The position numbers and the translations under genes were made by a program. This document shows, piece after piece, positions 1-6,347 of a stretch of 6,492 bases of DNA (the first letter of the stretch is position 1; each line of letters opens with the position of its first letter). Below the pieces are notes generated by a model, which saw nothing but the letters and a program-made list of their open reading frames with translations, did no database searches and was not told the origin of the DNA. Origin of the DNA: Bacteroidota bacterium (GTDB lineage: Bacteria > Bacteroidota > Bacteroidia > Chitinophagales > Chitinophagaceae); assembly GCA_947462495.1 (NCBI GenBank), contig CANHOY010000100.1:1-6492 (forward strand), written 5' to 3'.

Positions 1-2191
1 CATTTCTAATTATTTTAGTAAATGCATCTACACTCTCAAAAGGACCTACCATTATTGAAGTTAAGTCTGGATAAGAAGCTGGATAAGCATAATAAATATA
101 ATTTTCACCACCAGTTATAGGAATAGTAAAACTTGTTTTAGAGGCACTATTGGCGAAATCAGAAAACCCCTTCCCACTAGTACTATCTAATCCTAACATC
201 AAACTATCAGAAATATTTAAGGTGTCAGCATATAATGAATAACCCCAATAGTTTTTTGATATAGGGATAATTGAAATAGTATCACTAACTATAGTTCCTT
301 TTAATATTATACCAGTACTATCCGTTACACCAATTCTATTTATTAAAACAGCTCCAGTATCATATAAAATACTAGAAGTATAATAAAGAGTATCAGTTAG
401 CGCTGTAATATTAACCGTACTGTCAGGATAACTTGAGAAATTAATGCCATTTTGTTTATAAGTAGTTGTTTCTCTTTCTCCGGCATTATTTTGAATAAAA
501 TTTGAACTAAACTGTAATAGACCTAAAGTATCACCAATTTCATAGCGTAAAACTTTATCTGTAGTTGTTTCATCAATTGTTGGCAAATACAATATTTTTA
601 ATCTTGGTGGTAAATATATAGGATGCGTAATATCTGTAAGAATCTCATAAAATACCTGATCTATTGTTTTGCCTTTTGCTTGTATTGTATCTTTGTAATT
701 ATATCTTCCAAACTTCACTCCCTCTCCTAAATTGACTATAAAATTCTCTCTAAATAAACCCGAGTCTAGAATGAGATCGCCACCTAATCTAAAGTTACCT
801 CTTATATATACACTTGAATCTACCCTTATACCACCTCCAACAACTAACCTAACACTATTCACTGAATCTATTAGTTTATTGCTATTATAAACAATACTAT
901 CAGCTGTTGTTGATGTTGAATCTAATTTAAGTGTTGAACCTATTAATGCTTTATCTTTTGCTATAAGTGAATCACCTAAGTACAATTTACCCTTCAATAT
1001 TAAGCTAGAATCAATCCTAGCACCTTTTGTTACAATTAATGAATCATTAAATTTCAAACCAGTATTTAAAATTAAATTTCCTTTAACTTCTAAATTTGAA
1101 TCCAAGAAAACATTCCCTTTAACAAATAAAGAATCTCTAAAAGCCACATTATTTTTTACAATTAATGAAGAATCTAATTGAACTTTACCTTGCACATTTA
1201 AGGAGTCTTTAAAGCTTGCAACCTTATCTACAACTAATCCCGATTTAGCTAATAATGAATCAGTTAACAATAATTTACCCTTCAATATTAAACTAGAATC
1301 AATTCTGGCACCCTTTGTTACAATTAATGAATCATTAAATTTCAAACCTGTATTTAAAATTAAATTACCTTTTACTTCTAAGTTCGAATCCAAAAAGACA
1401 TTTCCCTTAACGAATAAAGAATCTCTAAAAGCCACATTATTTTTTACAATTAATGAAGAATCTAATTGAACTCTTCCTTTTACGTTTAATGAATCATTTA
1501 ATATAGCTAATCTATTTACAAGCAAAGTAGAGTCTAACTGAACTTCACCTTTTATTAATGCATTATTACTGGCAACTAAAGAATCACCTAACAATAATTT
1601 GCCTTTTAATAATAAACTAGAATCAATTCTGGCACCCTTTGTAACAATTAATGAGTCATTAAATTTCAACCCTGTATTTAATATTAAATTGCCCTTTATT
1701 TCTAAATTTGAATCCAAGAAAACATTACCTTTTACAAATAAGGAATCTCTAAAATCAACATTCTTTTTCACAATTAGGGTAGAATCAAATTGAACTACTC
1801 CTTTTACATATAAATTTGAATCCATTATAGAATTACCACGAATAAACAAAGAATCGCTAAGTTTAGCATAACTTAAAAATCTTGCTACATCAACAGAAGA
1901 TGTTAATCCAATGGGAAGCCAAGTATTATCTAAACTAGCTGAATTTAATTTGTATAAACTATCAACAGATTGAACATACACTAACATCCCCTGCTTTCTT
2001 CTTAATGTAGGAATATTATCTCTCATTATAATTGTAGGCAAAACCATAAAACCACCTTTACCCAAACTATCTATATGTGTAGGATATTGTGCCACCCCTA
2101 ATGTTGTAATATTACCAGCAAGCCCAATTTGGGCATTAACAAACGAATGAGAAAGTTGTAAAACCAAATATAATAATATAATTTTCTTCAT
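1..2191 (-). CDS. Exported repeat (beta-solenoid-like) fibre protein, 3' end outside window
   Basis: The frame is open from the ATG at 2191 to the window edge: 730 codons with no stop. Residues 1-21 look like a Sec signal peptide (lysines, hydrophobic core, cleavage after VNA-Q). Residues about 46-96 resemble a segment common in phage tail-fibre and Bacteroidota surface proteins: RDNIPTLRRKQGMLVYV, then a tryptophan-containing NTWLPIG. Residues about 112-475 are a long array of short DS-L-V-KG-L units, suggesting a beta-solenoid or fibre stalk. Residues about 490-730 match the C-terminal module of the upstream gene (GV..G.Y...DTI.A.GK..DQ near the start; YAYP, LTSI, GPFES.DAF near the end). 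By that alignment only about 30 residues are missing, giving about 760 in total. The start codon overlaps the upstream stop by one base (TAATG), which suggests translational coupling. A role as surface fibre or adhesin is inference; no enzyme motif is visible. Confidence 0.88.
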   Translation of the reverse strand, partial: MKKIILLYLVLQLSHSFVNAQIGLAGNITTLGVAQYPTHIDSLGKGGFMVLPTIIMRDNIPTLRRKQGMLVYVQSVDSLYKLNSASLDNTWLPIGLTSSVDVARFLSYAKLSDSLFIRGNSIMDSNLYVKGVVQFDSTLIVKKNVDFRDSLFVKGNVFLDSNLEIKGNLILNTGLKFNDSLIVTKGARIDSSLLLKGKLLLGDSLVASNNALIKGEVQLDSTLLVNRLAILNDSLNVKGRVQLDSSLIVKNNVAFRDSLFVKGNVFLDSNLEVKGNLILNTGLKFNDSLIVTKGARIDSSLILKGKLLLTDSLLAKSGLVVDKVASFKDSLNVQGKVQLDSSLIVKNNVAFRDSLFVKGNVFLDSNLEVKGNLILNTGLKFNDSLIVTKGARIDSSLILKGKLYLGDSLIAKDKALIGSTLKLDSTSTTADSIVYNSNKLIDSVNSVRLVVGGGIRVDSSVYIRGNFRLGGDLILDSGLFRENFIVNLGEGVKFGRYNYKDTIQAKGKTIDQVFYEILTDITHPIYLPPRLKILYLPTIDETTTDKVLRYEIGDTLGLLQFSSNFIQNNAGERETTTYKQNGINFSSYPDSTVNITALTDTLYYTSSILYDTGAVLINRIGVTDSTGIILKGTIVSDTISIIPISKNYWGYSLYADTLNISDSLMLGLDSTSGKGFSDFANSASKTSFTIPITGGENYIYYAYPASYPDLTSIMVGPFESVDAFTKIIRN
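969..1208 (-). repeat. Long repeat copy A (third in protein order)
   Basis: This is an 80-codon block, residues about 328-408 of the repeat protein. It lies exactly 288 bp (96 codons) from copy B. Over 67 codons (983-1183) it encodes the same residues as copy B despite 15 base differences. Confidence 0.85.
1257..1496 (-). repeat. Long repeat copy B (second in protein order)
   Basis: This is an 80-codon block, residues about 232-312. It lies 288 bp from copy A and 324 bp from copy C. Both offsets are whole numbers of codons (96 and 108), so the reading frame and the strand phase are kept. Confidence 0.85.
1581..1820 (-). repeat. Long repeat copy C (first in protein order, most diverged)
   Basis: This is an 80-codon block, residues about 124-204. 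In the 67 residues that are identical between A and B it differs at six positions: L to F, S to T, N to K, A to D, V to I and I to L. It therefore looks like the oldest or least constrained copy. Confidence 0.8.
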
Positions 2192-3903
2192 TATTGGAAT
2201 ACTATACCAGTTTGAGTACCATTAAAATAATTTTGCGAAACATATACATAATAAGGCATTGAGTAACCTTGAGCATTTATTAAGCTCACACTAGTTCTAT
2301 TAAAAGCATCAATACTTTCAAAACCACCAATCTTTATGGATGTTAAATTTCCTAAGGCAGATGGATAAGCATAGAATATATATTCATTCACCAAACTTGA
2401 AAATGTAAGTGTTTGTGATTTTCCGGCAGATTTCAATGTTGATTTAAAATAATCTGCTACTACACTAGTTGTAGATGGACCATAATATGAATATTGAAAA
2501 GTTGTTATTGATGCAGTATTACTACCATTAATTGCACCTGCAGCAATTTTACCCGTAGGATAAGGATTTCCTAAATTATCATTTTTAATTGCTCCATCAG
2601 TATAAGAAATATTCTGAACTGTATAATTAATTGAAGTAGTTAAAATTCTTGTTGCACCTGAAACAGTTCCTGCAGCTGCATCTGAAGTAACTCCTGCTCC
2701 CAGCGATACTCCATTTTTGTAAAAAATGGCAGTACTTGGTGTAACTTCGATTCCAGCATCTGCCTTATTAAAGGTGTAATTTAGATTTATATCAGGCAAA
2801 AGATCCATTCTTGTTCCTATTTCAAAAGAATTAGTTCCAATTATACCAATGGTAGCACTAGGGTTAGTATATGATGGAAGAATTGTTTTTGTAATTAAAT
2901 CATTTAAAAACTGATCTAATGATTTACCAGCTGTTAAAATGGTATCGCCATCACTATATTTTCCAATTGATACCCCATTTAGAACATGATCCTGCTTAAA
3001 CTTCAATGCATAAGGAGAAAGCATTTCAGAAGTATCTCTAATATTTAATTTCTTATCAATACTATCCTTACTACTATTTTCAAACTGACTTATTTTTTTA
3101 TTGATTGAATTTGAATCTGATGCCAATAAAACATTAACAAAATTTGTGGTAGCAATACTGTTATCATTACTTGACACATTGGGAGTAATAGATTTAGGTA
3201 TCCCCAACAATAATGGCGACATGATAGACTTATTAAACAATGTATCGGCACTAGTTGTAGTAACCATTTTACCACTTGTTGGTAATTCTATAGTAGAAGC
3301 GCCTGAAGTTTGAAAGATTAAATTTCCAGTACCTTTTATTTCTAAATCCCCGCCTAAAATAATACTTCTACCCACATTGGCTTGACCTGTACCCCCTTGA
3401 GATCCGGGTAAAATACCAGCAATTGAAGTAGCTGAGTCGGCAATTACCGATCTGTAAGAAGTGAAGGCATATGGTACAGACCATATTTGTTCTGTACCTA
3501 GATCTACATATTCTTTTTCAAGATCCCACCCTGGTGTAGGTATGGAAGGCGAAATAGCCATTTTAATATTTAAAAAATATATTTTGCCTTTCCAGTCTAA
3601 GAAAATCAATGAACTAATTCCTGATAATCTTACTCCCTGTCCAATATAGAAATTAAAAATACCTTCATCATTGGAGATTACAGAATGTGTTTCTAATAAA
3701 ACCGACTCACCCGTTTTTGCATCTTGTTTTAATTCAACTTTTAAATATATATTTCTATTAGCAGCAGCATTACCACTAGCATCTCTAGCAACAGATTGTA
3801 TAGCAATACCATTAGGAATTTTACCTGGAGAAGCTTGTCCAAATAAATCCTTTCCTGACATAATCAGTAAAAACAGAAATGATATTTTGATAATTCTATA
3901 CAC
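2191..3903 (-). CDS. Exported tail-fibre-like surface protein with Bacteroidota N-terminal domain
   Basis: 570 residues. The start is GTG at 3903, chosen because it keeps a full signal peptide (residues 1-23, ending DLFGQ); the next methionine (residue 15) would cut into it. Residues about 28-150 match a domain often found at the N terminus of Bacteroidota surface proteins: IQSVARDASGN near the start, GIFNFYIGQG in the middle, and DLGTEQIWSVPYAF at the end. Residues about 163-257 carry tail-fibre motifs: GILPGSQGGTG, ELPTSGKMVTTTSADTL, then NKSI and SIATTNFVN. Residues about 258-290 are polar and Ser/Lys/Asp rich, possibly a short coiled linker. Residues about 306-570 form the module shared with the downstream gene. 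It follows the T9SS-domain gene by 9 nt and overlaps the next gene by one base. There is no T9SS sorting domain of its own, so its final location (periplasm, surface or medium) is uncertain. A fibre or binding role is inference from module similarity. Confidence 0.88.
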   Translation of the reverse strand: MYRIIKISFLFLLIMSGKDLFGQASPGKIPNGIAIQSVARDASGNAAANRNIYLKVELKQDAKTGESVLLETHSVISNDEGIFNFYIGQGVRLSGISSLIFLDWKGKIYFLNIKMAISPSIPTPGWDLEKEYVDLGTEQIWSVPYAFTSYRSVIADSATSIAGILPGSQGGTGQANVGRSIILGGDLEIKGTGNLIFQTSGASTIELPTSGKMVTTTSADTLFNKSIMSPLLLGIPKSITPNVSSNDNSIATTNFVNVLLASDSNSINKKISQFENSSKDSIDKKLNIRDTSEMLSPYALKFKQDHVLNGVSIGKYSDGDTILTAGKSLDQFLNDLITKTILPSYTNPSATIGIIGTNSFEIGTRMDLLPDINLNYTFNKADAGIEVTPSTAIFYKNGVSLGAGVTSDAAAGTVSGATRILTTSINYTVQNISYTDGAIKNDNLGNPYPTGKIAAGAINGSNTASITTFQYSYYGPSTTSVVADYFKSTLKSAGKSQTLTFSSLVNEYIFYAYPSALGNLTSIKIGGFESIDAFNRTSVSLINAQGYSMPYYVYVSQNYFNGTQTGIVFQ

Positions 3904-3912
3904 TAATTATTA

Positions 3913-4404
3913 TTAATTTTTTAGAATTTTAAATGTTTGTATGATAGAACTTGAAGTTATTTGGATAAAATAATATCCTGAAGCTAAAGTTGACATATCT
4001 AATCTGTAGCCAGCTAAAAAGGCATCTTGTGAAACCTCTTTTAAAATAGCAGGCTGACCAGTATTGTTATAAACAATCAATTTGAATTTATTATCGTTTT
4101 GTAACATGTTTAGAAACTTAATATTTGCATAAGTAATAACAGGATTAGGTGTTATCTTAATACTTAATTTGATATAATCTAAATCAACAAAACAACTAGT
4201 AAAAAATTCCCCTTTTTTACTAGCCCAAAATTTGGAAATACTATTAGTAACTTTAAAACAGTTCTCCCCTGTAATTATAACAGGCCCACTAAAAGAAGAT
4301 GCCTTAGACATACTTCCAATAGATCCAATAGAATAACTAATACCTATTTGTGAATAAGCATTCATGGAAAAAAATATGAATAATATGAAAATTAATTTTA
4401 TCAA
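3913..4404 (-). CDS. Small secreted protein with T9SS type A sorting domain
   Basis: 163 residues. Residues 1-19 are a Sec signal peptide (MIKLIFILFIFFSMNAYSQ). Residues about 20-80 are a short mature region with two cysteines (C49 and C71) and no domain I recognise. Residues about 81-163 fit the type A C-terminal sorting domain: ITPNPV opening, a strand ending KLIVYNNTGQ, the hallmark LDMSTLASGYYFIQI, and a final FKILKN. Known for the family: this domain directs passage through the outer membrane by the type IX system and is normally removed. The TTG at 4404 is the likely start because the only nearby ATG (residue 14) would destroy the signal peptide. The TTG overlaps the upstream stop as TTGA, a coupled arrangement. 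What the small mature part does is unknown; it could be a partner or anchor of the fibre-like proteins made downstream. Confidence 0.87.
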   Translation of the reverse strand: MIKLIFILFIFFSMNAYSQIGISYSIGSIGSMSKASSFSGPVIITGENCFKVTNSISKFWASKKGEFFTSCFVDLDYIKLSIKITPNPVITYANIKFLNMLQNDNKFKLIVYNNTGQPAILKEVSQDAFLAGYRLDMSTLASGYYFIQITSSSIIQTFKILKN

Positions 4405-4793
4405 AGGAACTGTCCGTTTACGATGTTTTTACTTTCCTCTTTATGATTGGAGATTAAATTTGAAAAATCTTCACTTGATTTAAAACCAGAAGCATTGATT
4501 AAAGAATTAATAGGTAATTCAGCATTTAATGGATTGGTAAATTCATTCCAAAAATGAGCAAATCTGTATTTCTCGCACAAATCGTCGAAATTGAGATTAT
4601 AGCTTTTTTGGGTAATTTGATTTAAGGCAGATGGCTCTATATTCAAAATATTTGCCATATGTATTTCACTTGCAGATTTGTGCAAATAATAATGGTTTGT
4701 AAAAAAATGATGGTCAAATAAAAACTTGACCCTATTCTCATTTTTTATTAAATTACGGATGTAAAATAATTTTAATGTGTTTAGTACTTTCAT
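4401..4793 (-). CDS. Soluble stand-alone AraC-like DNA-binding domain protein
   Basis: 130 residues, ATG start, no signal peptide or membrane helix. Residues about 30-122 align with the C-terminal domain of the membrane regulator at 5149-6228: both have FFT, then an AS before the first helix-turn-helix, a leucine-rich recognition segment, F.DL..K.R, a proline-containing loop, an I..L segment, and GF.S in the second helix-turn-helix. Family knowledge: AraC/XylS domains hold two helix-turn-helix units and bind promoter DNA. The second unit here is weak: the usual basic, aromatic stretch after GF.S is replaced by SSEDFSNLISNHKEE, so DNA binding by this half is doubtful. It could be a degenerate regulator, a partner of the membrane regulator, or a modulator of its own operon. 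It is the first gene of the four-gene operon and overlaps the next by 4 nt. Confidence 0.75.
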   Translation of the reverse strand: MKVLNTLKLFYIRNLIKNENRVKFLFDHHFFTNHYYLHKSASEIHMANILNIEPSALNQITQKSYNLNFDDLCEKYRFAHFWNEFTNPLNAELPINSLINASGFKSSEDFSNLISNHKEESKNIVNGQFL

Positions 4794-4880
4794 AATTCAA
4801 TATTTTAGAATTTCGGAAGGACAAGATTCACTAATTATAAATATTTTGCAAATAGTCAGTGATAAATACAAAAATTCGAA

Positions 4881-4909
4881 GAAAACTAATATGAATCATT
4901 GTTTTTCAA
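4881..4909 (-). promoter_or_regulatory. Candidate Bacteroidota-type promoter for the four-gene operon
   Basis: On the minus strand, TTG (4909-4907) is followed after 18 nt by TAGTTTTC (4888-4881). This compares with the known Bacteroidota pattern of TTG, 17-23 nt, TAnnTTTG; one position of the downstream box differs. Transcription would begin near 4875, leaving about 80 nt before the ATG at 4793. In such AT-rich DNA, chance matches are common. Confidence 0.25.
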
Positions 4910-4995
4910 TAACTTATAATTGACAATAAAATATAATTTTAAAGAAAAAAAAGGGTAAAAAGACAATAAAAATTTAAGATTTTCGATCCTGGAGA

Positions 4996-5005
4996 AATGT
5001 ACATT
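4996..5005. promoter_or_regulatory. Perfect 10-bp palindrome AATGTACATT, possible operator
   Basis: The sequence equals its own reverse complement and sits in the only GC-richer patch of the intergenic region, about 205 bp before the first operon gene. It might be a site for a dimeric regulator. Nothing else supports this. Confidence 0.2.
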
Positions 5006-5030
5006 GGTAGAAACAATACGGGAGCGCTAG

Positions 5031-5074
5031 AAAGTAAAAAATCTAGTAAAAATAGTCAAATATGAAGTTACTAG
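5031..5074 (-). terminator. Candidate intrinsic terminator of the membrane regulator gene
   Basis: Read on the minus strand, a perfect 7-bp stem CTAGTAA / TTACTAG (5074-5068 and 5049-5043) with an 18-nt loop is followed directly by ATTTTTTACTTT. The stem plus T-rich tail is terminator-like and begins about 75 nt after the regulator stop. The stem has only two G-C pairs and the loop is long, so it would be weak. Confidence 0.35.
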
Positions 5075-5081
5075 TATAAGG

Positions 5082-5141
5082 TTTTAGGCCCTTAAATGTA
5101 AACAAAATGTAAAATTAATGCTATATGTAAATAGGCCTAAA
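5082..5141. repeat. Inverted repeat TTTAGGCC/GGCCTAAA enclosing three ATGTAAA boxes
   Basis: Perfect 8-bp arms (5083-5090 and 5134-5141) enclose 43 nt in which ATGTAAA occurs three times in direct orientation, at 5096, 5107 and 5125. The structure lies a few bases past the stop codon of the membrane regulator. A GGGGCC just outside (5142-5147) offers a competing pairing with GGCCC at 5087-5091. It could be a transcript-end hairpin or a protein-binding array; the sequence does not decide. Confidence 0.4.
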
Positions 5142-5148
5142 GGGGCCA

Positions 5149-6228
5149 TTATCCAGCAATTGAATCAATTAAATCCGAGGGGTTGCCGCCATGGAATTTC
5201 TTAAATGGCTTATATAAATGCTGCCTTGATGAAAACCCTACCTCCTTAGCCAAAGCGTCAATTGTGTAATTTAAGAATTTAGGGTCATGAATAATATCAA
5301 TAAAATATTCTACCCTATGCTTATTAACCAAGTCATTAAATGTCATACTGTATTTATAATAAACGTATTTATACAAATCGTTACTTCCCACTTTTAAAAC
5401 AGAGGCAAAATTTTCTAATGAGGCATCTGGATTAGTGAAATAAAATAGTGTAAAAAAATTATTTATAAAATCAAGATCATTGATTACAAAATCGGTATTT
5501 TTTCTAAAATTATCTCCCAATGAAATTTTCATTGAAGATTTATTTAAAAAAACAGGTCTATATAAAATAACAACTAAAACATATAAATACATTATACCCG
5601 AAATAAAATATCCGACTATATAATTATTTCTAAGAACTGGAATAGGAAGATACATTGCAAGCATTAAAATTACGAGTAGGAAAATAGAAATAGTCCATGC
5701 TTTAATTTTATCAAAATAGATATTATTCATACCGAACTTGCTGATTATCTTATATAAAAAATATAAAAATGTTGAAAAGAAAGATAAAATTAACAATACT
5801 CTAAATACCTTAAAGAAGATTGGTAATTTCAAATTCTCAGATTTCACCACTACTAAAGTTTGAGTTTTCAATGTGTTTACATAATCTGGATTGTAAGCTT
5901 CATTATAATAAAATGAATAGATTGTCATTGAAATAAGTAAGAAAGTAATTAATGTTACCCATTTTCTAAAATTGGGAAAATATAATATACTAAATACGTT
6001 CAAAAATGAGGATGACACGAAAGCTTTACATAAAATAATGTAAAAAGCATACTTATTTGTATATAAATCTAAACTATGCATATAGGAAGCAAAACCTACA
6101 GATATTGTTATGATAGCAAGGTTATATTTTAAAAGAAACGGTCTTTTAAACTTAAATAATAAATCAAATAAAACTAAAATGGACAATAAGAAGATCGCAA
6201 AAAATAATTTTTCCAGAAGTAAGTCCAT
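5149..6228 (-). CDS. Seven-helix membrane protein with cytosolic AraC-type DNA-binding domain
   Basis: 359 residues from an ATG at 6228. Hydrophobic segments at about residues 6-25, 32-51, 60-83, 89-108, 138-161, 177-195 and 202-224 predict seven membrane helices. A 30-residue loop lies between the fourth and fifth. Residues about 255-356 form an AraC-type domain: a first helix-turn-helix around 270-293, the linker containing DLVNKHRVEYF, and a second unit with the family signature TIDALAKEVGFSSRQHLYKPFKK and GGNPSDL near the end. Membrane-tethered AraC regulators are common in Bacteroidota; the membrane part is taken to sense a signal and the C terminus to bind DNA from the membrane. The ligand is unknown. 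It is followed by a candidate terminator, and the operon with a related DNA-binding domain starts 355 bp further on, so that operon is a plausible target. An AT hairpin and (TA)9 tract lie directly before its start. Confidence 0.88.
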   Translation of the reverse strand: MDLLLEKLFFAIFLLSILVLFDLLFKFKRPFLLKYNLAIITISVGFASYMHSLDLYTNKYAFYIILCKAFVSSSFLNVFSILYFPNFRKWVTLITFLLISMTIYSFYYNEAYNPDYVNTLKTQTLVVVKSENLKLPIFFKVFRVLLILSFFSTFLYFLYKIISKFGMNNIYFDKIKAWTISIFLLVILMLAMYLPIPVLRNNYIVGYFISGIMYLYVLVVILYRPVFLNKSSMKISLGDNFRKNTDFVINDLDFINNFFTLFYFTNPDASLENFASVLKVGSNDLYKYVYYKYSMTFNDLVNKHRVEYFIDIIHDPKFLNYTIDALAKEVGFSSRQHLYKPFKKFHGGNPSDLIDSIAG

Positions 6229-6252
6229 ATATATAAATTTATTTATATATAT
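6227..6252 (-). promoter_or_regulatory. AT-only hairpin overlapping the regulator start codon
   Basis: Perfect 11-bp arms (6227-6237 and 6242-6252) with loop TTTA. In the transcript the first two bases of the AUG are inside the stem. An A-U stem would be marginally stable and could modulate translation, possibly with temperature; this is inference only. Confidence 0.35.
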
Positions 6253-6347
6253 ATATATATAAATGTTAATCTAAATTATAATAAAAAATCGAATAAAGTC
6301 TATGGCACTTATAAAATTTTGGAAAAAATTAAAAAAAGGTGGTTTCT
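6229..6347 (-). other. 119-bp leader/promoter region of the membrane regulator gene
   Basis: Almost entirely A and T. It contains no TTG on the minus strand, so no standard Bacteroidota promoter pair can be placed. A TATAAT and TAATTTAG lie just before the TA tract, but without an upstream box. A 6-bp AT hairpin with TTCC loop next to T-runs, shortly after the stop of the preceding frame, might help end that transcript. Confidence 0.4.
6244..6261. repeat. (TA)9 dinucleotide tract
   Basis: Nine uninterrupted TA units, 16 bp upstream of the regulator start codon. Tracts like this are prone to slippage in replication, and a length change would alter the leader or promoter spacing rather than the reading frame. 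Confidence 0.9.

Larger units (their letters stand above)
770..1857 (-). repeat. Protein-level tandem repeat region (DS-x-L solenoid units)
   Basis: About 360 codons encode units that begin with Asp-Ser and alternate between 11 and 13 residues, for example DSLFVKGNVFL followed by DSNLEVKGNLILN. Hydrophobic residues alternate with polar ones, and a Lys-Gly turn recurs mid-unit. This suits regularly stacked beta strands. A six-residue insert, TGLKFN, breaks the rhythm at the same place in each long copy. Three long copies of about 240 bp lie within the region; they are listed separately. Confidence 0.8.
4794..5148. other. 355-bp non-coding region between membrane regulator and operon
   Basis: No convincing gene on either strand. 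Most of it is very AT rich, but about 4983-5030 is noticeably richer in G and C. It holds, from right to left, an inverted repeat around three ATGTAAA boxes, a candidate terminator, a 10-bp palindrome and a weak candidate promoter. It must contain the end of the regulator transcript and probably the promoter of the four-gene operon. Confidence 0.7.

Noticed and set aside
1599..1793. A 64-codon plus-strand open frame inside the repeat region
   Set aside because: It is antisense to repeat copy C and mirrors its codons; no signal suggests independent coding.
969..1820. Regularly spaced repeats that could suggest a CRISPR or satellite array
   Set aside because: The units are about 240 bp, keep the reading frame, and lie wholly inside one coding gene.
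1..2191. Reading the missing stop of the left gene as a pseudogene
   Set aside because: The frame is intact to the edge, and alignment with the neighbouring gene predicts the stop only about 30 codons further on.
3090..3916. Several 60-80-codon open frames on both strands overlapping the tail-fibre-like gene
   Set aside because: They are shadows of a gene with a signal peptide and recognisable domains, and none shows a domain or sensible start context.
4997..5065. A 22-codon plus-strand frame preceded by GGAG
   Set aside because: Too short, in the opposite direction to all genes, and ribosome-binding sequences of this kind are not a reliable guide in Bacteroidota.
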